A DNA stretch of 64,000 nucleotides from Labilithrix sp. (GTDB taxonomy: Bacteria > Myxococcota_A > Polyangia > Polyangiales > Polyangiaceae), in assembly GCA_019637195.1 (NCBI GenBank), contig JAHBWA010000008.1, positions 54,760 to 118,759 on the forward strand. The letters run 5' to 3'. Below the pieces are notes generated by a model that made no database searches, had not been told where the DNA came from, and worked only from the letters and a program-made list of their open reading frames with translations. Below are positions 34,456-44,418 of the stretch, in pieces (positions within the stretch are counted from its first letter, which is position 1; every line of letters starts with the position of its first letter). The translations under genes and the position numbers were made by a program.

Positions 34456-35736
34456 TCACCGCAGCAGCATGCGCCGCCGCGGGTCGCGCTTCGCGTCGAG
34501 CGAGCCGACGAGGTCGTCGTAGTTGTGGAAGTTGAAGCGGCCGACGAGCTCCTTGCAGAACGCGATGCCGCGGACGCTGTTGCCGAGCGGATCGAGCCGG
34601 GGTGACCACGTGCAGAAGCCGAGCACGTTCGGGACGACGACCATGAGACCGCCCGAGACCCCGCTCTTGGCGGGCAGCCCGATCGTGAAGGCAAACTCGC
34701 CGGAGAAGTCGTACATCCCGCACGAATACATCAGCGACAGGCAGCTCCGCACGGTGCTGAAGCGGAGCACGCGCTCACCCGTCATCGGGCAGATGCCGCC
34801 GTTGGCGAGGGTCGCCGCGACCAGGGCCATGCGCTCGCACGACGTCTCGATCGAACAGCACTGGAAGTAGAACTCCAGCGTCTGGAGCAGGTCGGTCCCC
34901 TCGGGGAAGACGCGCTTCTCCTTCATGAAGTAGCCGAGCGCGTAGTTGCGGTCGCCCTTGTCCTTCTCCGAGAGGTAGACCGCGTTCGAGAAGCCGGCCT
35001 TTCGCCCACCGGTCAGCCGGCGCCACTGCTCCATCACGTGGTCGAAGCGGTCGGCGACGCTCGCGCCGCGGCGGATGAGCGAGCAGGTGGCGATCGCCCC
35101 CGCGTTGATCATCGGGTTGTGCGGGCGGTTCTCCTTGTTGAGCGTGAGCTCGTTGAAGCCGCGGCCGCTCGGCTCCCGGCCGATGATGCGGTGCACCTCG
35201 TCCTCGCCGTTCTCCTCCAGCGCGAAGCAATAGTTGAGCGGCTTCATGCAGGACTGCGCCGTGAAGTCGACGTCGCTGTCGCCCGCCGAGAAGCGCTGAC
35301 CGTCGACGGTGCAGGCGGAGACGCCGTAGTGCCCGGGCGCGACCCGCGCGAGCTGCGGGATGTACGTCGCAACCTCGCCGTCCTCGAGCGCGCGCGTCTC
35401 GTCGAAGATGTCGCGGAGCTCCGTCGTGAACGAGGCGAAGTCCGGGATGACGAGCTCGCCCAGGAACGCCCGCTCGAGCAGCCGCGCGTTCGGGCGGATG
35501 GCCTCGAAGAGCGTCGCCTCGTCGAGCGCCGCGTCGTCGGGGTAGCGCGCGAAGACCTGCTGCGTCGCGGCGAGCCGGGGATCGTCGGCGTGGATCCCGT
35601 GCGCCGACAGCGCCTCGCCGAGCGCGTGACGCGCGCGCCGCGGGTCCCCCAAGAGATCGAGGATGCTGCGCAGGCGCGCGTCTTCGGCGGCGTCGGCTCG
35701 TTCCATGACGTCGCCGACCTTAGCAGCTTCCGCCAC
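34456..35736 (-). CDS. glsA: glutaminase A, closely resembling eukaryotic kidney-type glutaminase
   Basis: Glutaminase hydrolyses glutamine to glutamate and ammonia. A 426-residue protein. The N-terminal 100 residues form a helical domain with [10 protein letters not shown], similar to the N-terminal domain of animal GLS enzymes and absent from short bacterial glutaminases. The catalytic domain (about 125-420) has QSCMKPL (nucleophile Ser and Lys near 173-176), [31 protein letters not shown] and [11 protein letters not shown]. It ends NFHNYDDL, as the animal enzymes do. An in-frame ATG at 35706 has a better spaced AAGG ribosome-binding site than 35736. It is a single gene, with histidine kinase 35768-36979 close upstream on the same strand. 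Confidence 0.95.
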   Translation of the reverse strand: MAEAAKVGDVMERADAAEDARLRSILDLLGDPRRARHALGEALSAHGIHADDPRLAATQQVFARYPDDAALDEATLFEAIRPNARLLERAFLGELVIPDFASFTTELRDIFDETRALEDGEVATYIPQLARVAPGHYGVSACTVDGQRFSAGDSDVDFTAQSCMKPLNYCFALEENGEDEVHRIIGREPSGRGFNELTLNKENRPHNPMINAGAIATCSLIRRGASVADRFDHVMEQWRRLTGGRKAGFSNAVYLSEKDKGDRNYALGYFMKEKRVFPEGTDLLQTLEFYFQCCSIETSCERMALVAATLANGGICPMTGERVLRFSTVRSCLSLMYSCGMYDFSGEFAFTIGLPAKSGVSGGLMVVVPNVLGFCTWSPRLDPLGNSVRGIAFCKELVGRFNFHNYDDLVGSLDAKRDPRRRMLLR

Positions 35737-35767
35737 GCTCGGACCCGGCCTACGCGCCGCGGACGGC

Positions 35768-36979
35768 TCAGCCGGCGCGCGCCCCCGTCTCGGAGGGCGA
35801 CGGCTGCGCGCCGGAGCGCCGCGCGCGCGCGACGAGCTCGACGGCGGAGAGCACCTCCGAGCGGCGGAACGGCTTCGCGACGACGGGCTGCTTCGTCGAC
35901 TCCACGTGGGCGCGAGCGCGCTCGCCGAAGGCGCCTCCGGTGACGAAGACGAAGCGCGCGGCGAGCGACGGCGACTGGTCGGCGATCGCGCGGTGGACGT
36001 CGGCGCCGGTGAGATCGGGCATCATGACGTCGCAGAGGATCGCGTCGAAGTCGTCGTCGGCGCGGAGGATCTCGAGCGCGTCGCGCCCGCTCGGGGCGAC
36101 GACCACGTCGTGACGCGCGATCAGCAGCCGCTGGAGGAGCCGCACCACCGCCGCCTCGTCGTCGACGATCAGGACCCGGCTCCGCGGTCCGGCCGGCGCC
36201 ACGATGCTCACGCGCGCCGGGACGCGATCGGGCGCGGCCGGCAGGGACACGCGAAAGGTCGAGCCCGCGCCCAGCGCGCTCGCCACCGAGACGTCACCGC
36301 CGGACGCGGTCACCGCGGAGTGGACCAGCGACAGGCCGAGCCCCATGCCGCGCCCGACCTCCTTCGTCGTGAAGAACGGGTCGAAGATCCGCCGCATCGT
36401 GTCGGGAGTCATCCCCACCCCGGTGTCGCGCACCTCGATGAACACGCGCTCGTTCGCGTCGACGCCGGTGGTCACGGAGATCTCGTCGCGATCGACCTGG
36501 CCCTCGGGGATCGCCTGCGCGGCGTTCATCAGCAGGTGGATGACGACCTCGACGAGGGTGGCCTCGTGGGCCGCCGCGATCGGCGGCGCGCCGAGACGCT
36601 TCACGAGCTGCGCGCGGTGCCGGATCTCGTTCTTCGCCATCGCGAGCGCGCTCTCGACGACGCAGTCGACGTCGGCGAGCTTCGACGCGTTCGGTTCGGC
36701 GCGCGCGAACACGCGCATGCTCCGGACGATCTCCGAGACGCGGATCGCGCCCTGGCGGGCCTCGCGGAGCATCTCGAGCAGCTCGCGATCGGCGCCCGAC
36801 GCCTCGAGCGACGCGAGCGCGACGTCGAGGTTCCCGAGCACGTACGTCAGCGGATTGTTGATCTCGTGGGCGAGCCCAGCCGCGAGCGTCCCGAGAGACG
36901 CCATCCGCTCGGAGAGCGAGGCCCGCGACGGGACGTCCCGTCGCTCTCTGCCGTCGCGCGACCCGCCGCTATCGCTCAC
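35768..36979 (-). CDS. cytoplasmic hybrid histidine kinase with C-terminal receiver
   Basis: A kinase without membrane segments. The HisKA domain has [15 protein letters not shown] (phospho-accepting His). The ATPase domain has [10 protein letters not shown] (N box), DTGVGM (G1), FDPFFTTK (F box) and [11 protein letters not shown] (G2). A C-terminal receiver has [18 protein letters not shown] (phospho-acceptor Asp) and VAKPFRR. The GTG at 36979 is used. The duplicate copy at 39049 starts with an in-frame ATG, but the matching GTG here is out of frame because of one extra base, so the N-terminus differs. Its 3' third, including the receiver, is absent from the duplicate. It is probably an orphan signalling kinase; the input is unknown. 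Confidence 0.92.
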   Translation of the reverse strand: MSDSGGSRDGRERRDVPSRASLSERMASLGTLAAGLAHEINNPLTYVLGNLDVALASLEASGADRELLEMLREARQGAIRVSEIVRSMRVFARAEPNASKLADVDCVVESALAMAKNEIRHRAQLVKRLGAPPIAAAHEATLVEVVIHLLMNAAQAIPEGQVDRDEISVTTGVDANERVFIEVRDTGVGMTPDTMRRIFDPFFTTKEVGRGMGLGLSLVHSAVTASGGDVSVASALGAGSTFRVSLPAAPDRVPARVSIVAPAGPRSRVLIVDDEAAVVRLLQRLLIARHDVVVAPSGRDALEILRADDDFDAILCDVMMPDLTGADVHRAIADQSPSLAARFVFVTGGAFGERARAHVESTKQPVVAKPFRRSEVLSAVELVARARRSGAQPSPSETGARAG

Positions 36980-37338
36980 GTTCCGCGCATCCGCCAAGGT
37001 CCAACGTCCCCTCGAGCACGAAACGGCCACGGGCGGCGGATCTTCAGGCCGGGAGGGCGTCCGTCCGCGGCGATCGCCGGATCGAGGGGGATTTCTACAT
37101 GTGAACTTGAAAATCACTTTCAATTAAGGCATAGGCTCTCGCGAGGAGAAAACCGCACGATGAGTCGATTCACTGGACCGCGCGTGAAGCGCATGAGGGC
37201 GCTCGGGACCGAGCTGCCGGGCCTGTCGCCGAAGAAGATCGACAAGCGCCCCTACCCGCCGGGCCAGCACGGCCAGGGCCGGAAGAAGCTCACCGAGTTC
37301 GCGCTCCGCCTGCAGGAGAAGCAGAAGCTGCGCCTCAA
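36248..37338 (+). repeat. segmental duplication, copy A
   Basis: This segment matches 38279-39369 at an offset of 2,031 bases with scattered substitutions. One compensating pair of single-base indels lies between about 37005 and 37090. It carries the kinase core of the histidine kinase (minus strand), the shared palindrome and the first 59 codons of rpsD (plus strand). The left edge is within the G3 region of the kinase and the right edge is after CGCCTCAA in rpsD. Confidence 0.95.
37107..37123. promoter_or_regulatory. Fur-superfamily-like palindrome upstream of the truncated rpsD
   Basis: TTGAAAATCACTTTCAA is a near-perfect palindrome. Its core TGAAAAT-C-ACTTTCA fits the 7-1-7 layout of Fur/Zur boxes with one mismatch between the arms. 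It lies 37 bases upstream of the truncated rpsD start and is duplicated at 39138-39154. Confidence 0.55.
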
Positions 37339-37753
37339 GCCCCTCGAGGCGTCCCGTGGAGCGCGAGCCCCGGTACCGCGCGCGAGCTCCGGCACGCCGC
37401 GCGCGTCGATCCGGCGCGAACGTCGCGAGGACCTCGGCCGTACGTCGGCCCGCCATGAGAGGACGAGCACGAGGTGCGCGTCGGACAGCGCGCCGAGCGA
37501 GTCCGCGAGCGCGCGAAAATACTGCGTCCTAATACCGCGCCCGCGGTCGCTTCTCGACGACGTCCCACAGATCAGCCACGCTCGCACCGATCTGCCCGCC
37601 AACGGTCGCGCCCGCCCGATCTTCAGCCCCCGCCGAGCCGCCGCGCGGTGGGCGTGGCTCTCCGCCTCGGGTAGATCCGACCTTGAGCCGGCGTGGGCCT
37701 CACTGACGGACGAGGGAGCTCCTCGGGCTCCGCATCTCGCGATCTCGGCCTGA
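37160..37753 (+). pseudogene. truncated duplicate of rpsD
   Basis: The first 59 codons encode the S4 N-terminus and differ from the complete copy at one residue (Val for Leu at position 9). After CGCCTCAA the match ends abruptly, and the frame continues for about 139 residues of Arg/Ser/Ala-rich sequence with no S4 features. The S4 RNA-binding domain is missing, so the product could not assemble as normal S4. The GAGGAG ribosome-binding region and the palindrome upstream are retained, so the fragment may still be expressed. Confidence 0.92.
37339..37704. other. 366-base spacer between duplicated segments, no recognisable gene
   Basis: This is the left part of the spacer between the two duplication copies. 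Frames on either strand are Arg/Ser/Ala-rich, and none matches a family I know. It is probably decayed coding DNA. Confidence 0.5.
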
Positions 37754-38278
37754 GCTCGACGGGACGGAGCTCGTCCCGCGTGTCGAGACGCTCCACGCCT
37801 CGCTCGAGGCGCGCGGATCCCGCCCGCCCGATCTGCTACCTCGGCGCCGGAGTGGCAGTCACCCAACGACGTCCCCGCCATCTGCATCCCGTTCTACCTC
37901 GCCCACCCGCGCCTCAAGCAGCTCGAGACCCATCAGATGCTCGAGGTCGAGGGCGGACGGCCGAGGCGTGCGACAAGTTTCATCTTCCACGAGTGCGGCC
38001 ACGCGATCGACAACGCGCGGCTTCCCTCCGCAAGCGCTGGCGCGAGGTGTTCGGCGACCCGCGCGCCGAGTACACGCTGGAGATTTACCAACACCACCGC
38101 CCCTACAGCAAGGCGTTCGTCCGGCACCCGCCCAACTGGTACGCGCAGTCGCACCCCGACGAGGACTTCGCCGAGACGTTCGCGATCTGGCTGGCGACGC
38201 CGCGCCGGAGCAATGGCGAAAGCAGTACGCCGGCTGGAAGGTTCTCGAGAAGCTCGAGCTCGTCGACCGTCTCATGCG
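37705..38278 (+). pseudogene. ruined putative zinc-binding metallopeptidase gene
   Basis: Pieces in successive frames match a family of about 250-residue putative zinc peptidases. They are RDLGLS, then LDGTELVPRVETLHASLEARG (two pieces), EWQSPNDVPAICIPFYLAHP, FIFHECGHAIDN (zinc motif HExxH), RKRWREVFGDP, SHPDEDFAETFAIWL, and QYAGWKVLEKLELVDRLMR. The frame changes at least four times (near 37750, 37840, 38020 and 38200). The C-terminal match stops exactly where duplication copy B begins, so the rearrangement probably also removed the end of this gene. It cannot encode a working enzyme. Confidence 0.85.
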
Positions 38279-39049
38279 CACGCGAAAGGTCGAGCCCGCG
38301 CCCGGCGCGCTCGCCACCGAGACGTCGCCTCCGGCGGCGGTCACCGCGGAGTGCACCAGCGACAGGCCGAGCCCCATGCCGCGGCCGACCTCCTTCGTCG
38401 TGAAGAACGGGTCGAAGATCCGCCGCATCGTGTCGGGTGTCATCCCGACCCCGGTGTCGCGCACCTCGATGAACACGCGACCGTTCGCGTCGAGGCCGGT
38501 CGTGACGGCGATCTCGTCGCGATCGACCTGGCCCTCGGGGATCGCCTGCGCGGCGTTCATCAGCAAATGGAGGACGACCTCGACGAGGGTGGCCTCGTGG
38601 GCCGCCGCGATCGGCGGCGCGCCGAGACGCTTCACGAGCCGCGCGCGGTGCCGGATCTCGTTCTTCGCCATCGCGAGCGCGCTCTCGACGACGCAGTCGA
38701 CGTCGGCGAGCTTCGACGCGTTCGGCTCGGCGCGCGCGAACACGCGCATGCTCCGGACGATCTCCGAGACGCGGATCGCGCCCTGGCGGGCCTCGCGGAG
38801 CATCTCGAGCAGCTCGCGATCGGCGCCCGACACCTCCAGGGACGCGAGCGCGACGTCGAGGTTGCCGAGCACGTAGGTGAGCGGATTGTTGATCTCGTGC
38901 GCGAGCCCCGCCGCGAGGGTCCCGAGAGACGCCATCCGCTCGGAGAGCGAGCTCCGCGACGGGACGTCCCGACGCTCGCTGCCGTCGCGCGTCCCGCCGT
39001 TGTCGCTCACGTTCCACACATCCGCCAAGGTCCACTTCCCCTCGAGCAT
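37859..39049 (-). pseudogene. truncated duplicate histidine kinase
   Basis: Starting at ATG 39049, residues 1 to about 257 encode the same HisKA and ATPase domains as the gene at 35768-36979, with about ten amino-acid changes, mostly conservative (for example Val for Ala before SGADRE, and Ala for Ser in TAAGGD). All kinase boxes through GMGLGLSLV are intact and the match stops at GSTFRV, position 38279. The remaining 139 or so residues are antisense to the peptidase remnant and have no homology. The receiver domain is lost. The kinase core could still fold, so this may be a functional single-module kinase and not a dead gene. Confidence 0.85.
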
Positions 39050-39369
39050 GAAACGGCCACGGGCGACGGATCTTCAGACCTGGAGGGAGCTCGTGTGCCG
39101 CCCGCGCCCGGGTCTCGCGTGATTTCTCCATGTGAACTTGAAAATCACTTTCAATTGAGGCATAGCCTCTCGCGAGGAGAAAACCGCACGATGAGTCGAT
39201 TCACTGGACCGCGCTTGAAGCGCATGAGGGCGCTCGGGACCGAGCTGCCGGGGCTGTCGCCGAAGAAGATCGACAAGCGCCCCTACCCGCCGGGCCAGCA
39301 CGGTCAGGGCAGGAAGAAGCTCACGGAGTTCGCGCTCCGCCTGCAGGAGAAGCAGAAGCTGCGCCTCAA
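38279..39369 (+). repeat. segmental duplication, copy B
   Basis: This is the second copy of the segment at 36248-37338. Copy B continues into the intact rpsD on its right, whereas copy A continues into the intact kinase-receiver gene on its left. The ancestral order was probably kinase (minus) next to rpsD (plus), with one intact version of each left after the duplication. Confidence 0.95.
39138..39154. promoter_or_regulatory. Fur-superfamily-like palindrome upstream of rpsD
   Basis: TTGAAAATCACTTTCAA again, 37 bases upstream of the complete rpsD. A GAGGC-ATA-GCCTC hairpin follows it, and the CCTC of that hairpin can also pair with the GAGG of the ribosome-binding site. The same core recurs at 60772-60788. 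Confidence 0.58.
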
Positions 39370-39802
39370 CTACGGCGTGACCGAGCTCCAGCTCCGCCAC
39401 CTCGTGGAGGAGGCGAAGACGAGCAAGGGCGCGACCGGCCACAAGCTCGTCGAGCTCCTCGAGCGCCGCCTCGACAACGTCGTCTTCCGCGCCGGCCTCG
39501 CGCGCACGATCCCGGGCGCGCGCCAGCTCGTCAACCACGGGCACATCCTCGTCAACGGCAAGCGCGTCGACATCGCGTCGTACCGCGTCTCGAAGGGCGA
39601 GGTCATCAGCGTCCGCGAGAAGAGCAAGAGCCTCGCGGCGATCGCGGCCTCCAAGGAGATCGCCGACGGCTTCCAGACGCCGTGGCTCGAGGTCAACCGC
39701 GAGGCGCTGAGCGTCGTCGTCTCCGCGCTGCCGGACGAGAGCGCCGTGCTGTTCCCGCTGCGCGTGCAGCTGGTCGTCGAGTACTACTCCCAGCGCCTCT
39801 GA
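39191..39802 (+). CDS. rpsD: 30S ribosomal protein S4, cysteine-free form
   Basis: S4 binds 16S rRNA early in small-subunit assembly. The 203-residue protein has the N-terminal S4 region ([25 protein letters not shown]) and the S4 RNA-binding domain (about 93-155, with ERRLDNVVFRAGLA and VNHGHILVNGKRVD). It contains no Cys, so it is the zinc-independent C-minus form. It stands apart from other ribosomal genes: the usual rpsM-rpsK-rpsD-rpoA order is absent. A Fur/Zur-like palindrome precedes it. Zinc-regulated spare copies of ribosomal proteins in other bacteria have this form, so the genome may have another rpsD in the alpha operon. Confidence 0.97.
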   Translation: MSRFTGPRLKRMRALGTELPGLSPKKIDKRPYPPGQHGQGRKKLTEFALRLQEKQKLRLNYGVTELQLRHLVEEAKTSKGATGHKLVELLERRLDNVVFRAGLARTIPGARQLVNHGHILVNGKRVDIASYRVSKGEVISVREKSKSLAAIAASKEIADGFQTPWLEVNREALSVVVSALPDESAVLFPLRVQLVVEYYSQRL

Positions 39803-39841
39803 CCACCAGCCGAGCGCGAGCCCGATCACGAGCGAGGCACC

Positions 39842-40648
39842 ATGCAGACGAAGGCCCGCGAGGCGACGCTCGACAGCGACGGCGTCCTGCTCCACGAAGA
39901 GGAGATCGTCGATCTCGTCGCCCGCGCCCTCGCGGGCCGCGAGCTCCCCGACGTGGCCTTCGACGATCCCGCGGCGCGGCGGATCCTCGACGCGCTCGAG
40001 ATCGACCGCGACCGCTACGATCGCGCGCGGCTCCGGTCGGCGTTGGCGACCACGATGGTCATCGACGCTCTGGTGCGCGACTTCTTCGAACGCCAGCGAG
40101 GCGGCCTCGCGATCGGGGTCAACCAGGGCCTCTCCACGCGCTTCGAGCGCCTCGACGACGGCGTCCTCCGCTGGATCGACGTGGAACGGCCGCAGGTCGC
40201 GGCGTTCAAGGCGTCGCTCGTCGCACCGTGCGAGCGACACCTCGTCGCGACCTGCTGCTCGCTCCGCTGCGCCGGATGGACGCAGTGCCTGCGCGCGGCA
40301 CGCGACGTGCCGACGATCATCGTGGCGCAAGGCACGCTCCGGCGCGCGACGCACGAAGAGCTCGACGCGTTCCTCGTCCAGGCCGCGAAGGACCTGGGGC
40401 CGGGCACCGAGCTCGTCCTCGACTACGACGCGCGGTCCCCCTTGCGACCGTCGGCGCTGGGCCGAAGCGGCGCGTGCCTCGAGTCGCCTTCTCCCGACGG
40501 GGCGGTGGTGCGCTACCCGCGCGTCCGCTACGTGTCGTCCGACGAGTACGCGCCCGACCTCGCGCACGCGGTGAGCGGCGTGAACGGGGTCTCGCGGCTC
40601 TTCCGCGGACGAGGCGTCGCGTCGCTCGCGCATCTCCGCTTCGTGTAG
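39842..40648 (+). CDS. leucine carboxyl methyltransferase (LCM/TcmP-type) family protein
   Basis: A 268-residue SAM-dependent methyltransferase-like protein. Residues 40-120 contain ALATTMVIDALVRDF, then a glycine loop segment followed by STRFERLDDG and WIDVERPQVAAFKASL. The last matches the family pattern of a Tyr/Arg pair and then D-x-P-x-x-x-x-x-K. The family includes PP2A leucine carboxyl methyltransferase and O-methyltransferases of polyketide pathways. The middle contains several Cys (CCSLRCAGWTQC) not typical of the family. The ATG is 39 bases downstream of rpsD, so the two may share a transcript. The substrate is unknown. Confidence 0.83.
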   Translation: MQTKAREATLDSDGVLLHEEEIVDLVARALAGRELPDVAFDDPAARRILDALEIDRDRYDRARLRSALATTMVIDALVRDFFERQRGGLAIGVNQGLSTRFERLDDGVLRWIDVERPQVAAFKASLVAPCERHLVATCCSLRCAGWTQCLRAARDVPTIIVAQGTLRRATHEELDAFLVQAAKDLGPGTELVLDYDARSPLRPSALGRSGACLESPSPDGAVVRYPRVRYVSSDEYAPDLAHAVSGVNGVSRLFRGRGVASLAHLRFV

Positions 40649-40660
40649 GCACGGGAAGGG

Positions 40661-41995
40661 TCAGCGGCGCGTCTTGTGACGCGGCGGCGGGTGCCGAGGC
40701 GGACGCGGCGCCGGCGCGCGACGGCGCGACGGCGCGACGCTCGTCGACGGAGCGGCGGCGGGAGCCGGCGCCGAGAGGGTCGGCGGCGGCGACGCGCTCG
40801 AGGGGCCGACGACCGTAGGGGCCTCGGGCGGACGAGCCGTCTCGAGCGGGCGGGCGGGCGCGCCCCGAGGCAGCGCGAGGACGACCGTCATCACGAGCAG
40901 CGCGAGCAGCCCAGCACCGACGACGAAGAGCCCGAGGTGTGGCGTCCGCGACGGCGGCGCGCGCCCTCCTCCGGGTGGCGGCGCGAGCGGCCGCGTCGCG
41001 ACAGCCCCCACCTGCGTCGCCGGATCGACGACGGCGCCGACGCCCGGCGCGCCGTACGGTCCGCCGCACATCCGCGCGACGCGCTCCGCGGAGACGACGC
41101 CGAGCGGCGACGCGAAGGGCCGGAGCGCGGCCGCGAGATCGCCGAGCGTCGCCCGCGCCGCCGGATCCTTCTCGAGGCACGCGAGCACGGCCGCCTCGAC
41201 CCGCTCGGGCAGGTCCGGACGATGCGCGCGCAGCGACGCAGGCGGCAGCATCGTCACCGCGGCGAGCACGCTGCCGACGGTGTCGCCTTCGAACGGCAGC
41301 TTCGTCGTCAAGAGCTCGAACAGGACGACGCCGAGCGCCCAAACGTCGACCTTCGCGGTGACGTACTTCGACGTCCGGATCTGCTCCGGCGCCATGTAGG
41401 CCGGCGATCCGATCACGGCCTGCGTCGCGGTCAGCGACGGATCCCCGCCGCGCTCCGGCGCGAGCTTCGAGATCCCGAAATCGAGGACCTTGAGCAGGAC
41501 GGAACCGTCCGTTCGTTCGGTCAAGAACAGGTTCGACGGCTTGACGTCGCGGTGGACGATCCCCGCGACGTGCGCCTCGGCGAGCGCTTCGGCTGCCTGG
41601 AGCACGCAATCCGCGGCGAGCTCGAGCGCGAGCGGCCCGCGCTCGGAGAGCTTCTCGAGGTCGATGCCCTCGAGGAGCTCCATCGCCATGAACGGGATCC
41701 CGCGCTCGGTCACCCCGACGTCGTGGACGCGAACGACGTGATCGCTCCGGATCCGCGACGCCGCGCTCGCTTCCTGGTGAAAACGATCGAGCGCGGTCGG
41801 GTCGCCGGCGCGCTCGGGCCGGAGGAACTTGATCGCGACGCGGCGGTCGAGCATCCGGTGCCGGGCGGCGACGACGGCCCCCATCGTCCCCACTCCGACG
41901 ACGCTCTGGAGCTCGTACCGGCCGTCCACGACGGTGCCCGGTCGAGGGATCCAGCCCTCGATCGCGTGCTCCGTCGCTCCGCCGAAGTCGACCAC
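40661..41995 (-). CDS. membrane-anchored eukaryote-type Ser/Thr protein kinase
   Basis: A 444-residue kinase. The domain (about 27-285) has a G-loop GVGTMGAVV, the invariant Lys in VAIKFLRP, the catalytic loop HRDVKPSN, DFGISKL, an activation segment ending GSPAYMAPEQ, and DVWALGVVLFELL. Residues about 360-382 are a membrane helix (LGLFVVGAGLLALLVMTVVLAL). The C-terminal 60 residues, outside the cytoplasm, are Pro/Ala/Ser-rich with a basic end, without PASTA repeats. This is the common myxobacterial layout. Targets are unknown. Confidence 0.95.
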   Translation of the reverse strand: MVDFGGATEHAIEGWIPRPGTVVDGRYELQSVVGVGTMGAVVAARHRMLDRRVAIKFLRPERAGDPTALDRFHQEASAASRIRSDHVVRVHDVGVTERGIPFMAMELLEGIDLEKLSERGPLALELAADCVLQAAEALAEAHVAGIVHRDVKPSNLFLTERTDGSVLLKVLDFGISKLAPERGGDPSLTATQAVIGSPAYMAPEQIRTSKYVTAKVDVWALGVVLFELLTTKLPFEGDTVGSVLAAVTMLPPASLRAHRPDLPERVEAAVLACLEKDPAARATLGDLAAALRPFASPLGVVSAERVARMCGGPYGAPGVGAVVDPATQVGAVATRPLAPPPGGGRAPPSRTPHLGLFVVGAGLLALLVMTVVLALPRGAPARPLETARPPEAPTVVGPSSASPPPTLSAPAPAAAPSTSVAPSRRRAPAPRPPRHPPPRHKTRR

Positions 41996-42150
41996 GTCCT
42001 CAATCTATCGGAGCCGGCCGCGAGCCGCAGGATCGTGTGTGCCTACGTGCAATTCGAGGCCCGGCCATCGCGCCGCGGGGGTTCCGTGGTAGAATCGGGA
42101 TAATCGTGGACGACGGTGAGGACGTCGACCGGAGGAGTGAGACGAAGCCG

Positions 42151-43713
<1,563 letters not shown>

Positions 43714-43748
43714 CCTGAGGCATCGACGCGACGAGCTGAGGAGCGGCC

Positions 43749-44396
43749 ATGGGCTACGAGATCCTCGTCGCGCTGTTTCTGACGGTCCTCGCGCCGCTCG
43801 TCATCCTCGGGTTCGTCGCCTTCTGGGCGATGACGAGCCGCGAGCGCGCGCTCATCGAGGACACGTGGCGCTCGTACGCCCTCTCCCGAGGCCGCGAGTA
43901 CGTCCCGGCGCGCGGCGAGTGGCCGAACCGCACCTCGCCGACGGTCCGCTGGCTCGACGGCGACGTCCGGCTCCAGCTCTCGGTCGCCGGCGTCGAGGCG
44001 GGCGCGCGCACGCGCCTCGTCGCCTGGCCTCGCGGCAAGCTCCTCGGCACGTTCACGGTCGTCCCCAAGGGGCGCCAGAGCGGGACCGGCGGGATCCACG
44101 ACGCGGCCTTCGCGTGCGCCTTCGCGGTGACGGACAAGCCGAGCGGCCTCGCGGCGCGCGTGCTCGACGCTCGCGCCCGCCGCGCGCTGCTCGCGTTCCG
44201 CCAGCACGACGACGTCGTGCTGGCCTACCGGCGAGGCAAGCTGATCCTCGAGTGGCCCGGCCGCGAGTCGAACGACGCCCGGCTCGACGAGGCCGCGCGC
44301 GCGATGACCGAGCTCGCCCGCGGCGTCGACGACGCGTTCCGCCTGCCGGCGTCGGCCGACGTCGCCGCCCTCCTGACGCTGCACCACGCCGAGTGA
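43749..44396 (+). CDS. single-pass membrane protein of unknown function
   Basis: A 215-residue protein. Residues 4-27 form a membrane helix (ILVALFLTVLAPLVILGFVAFWAM) and the rest is a soluble domain with no motif I recognise. It starts 35 bases after the PAS hybrid kinase on the same strand, with a GAGGAG site, so it may be co-transcribed with the kinase. Confidence 0.8.
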   Translation: MGYEILVALFLTVLAPLVILGFVAFWAMTSRERALIEDTWRSYALSRGREYVPARGEWPNRTSPTVRWLDGDVRLQLSVAGVEAGARTRLVAWPRGKLLGTFTVVPKGRQSGTGGIHDAAFACAFAVTDKPSGLAARVLDARARRALLAFRQHDDVVLAYRRGKLILEWPGRESNDARLDEAARAMTELARGVDDAFRLPASADVAALLTLHHAE

Positions 44397-44418
44397 CCGG
44401 CGCGGGCGGCGCGACGGC

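Noticed and set aside
37252..37887. Minus-strand frame of about 211 codons between the duplication copies
   Set aside because: It runs antisense to the rpsD fragment and the peptidase remnant, and its composition is that of shadow frames.
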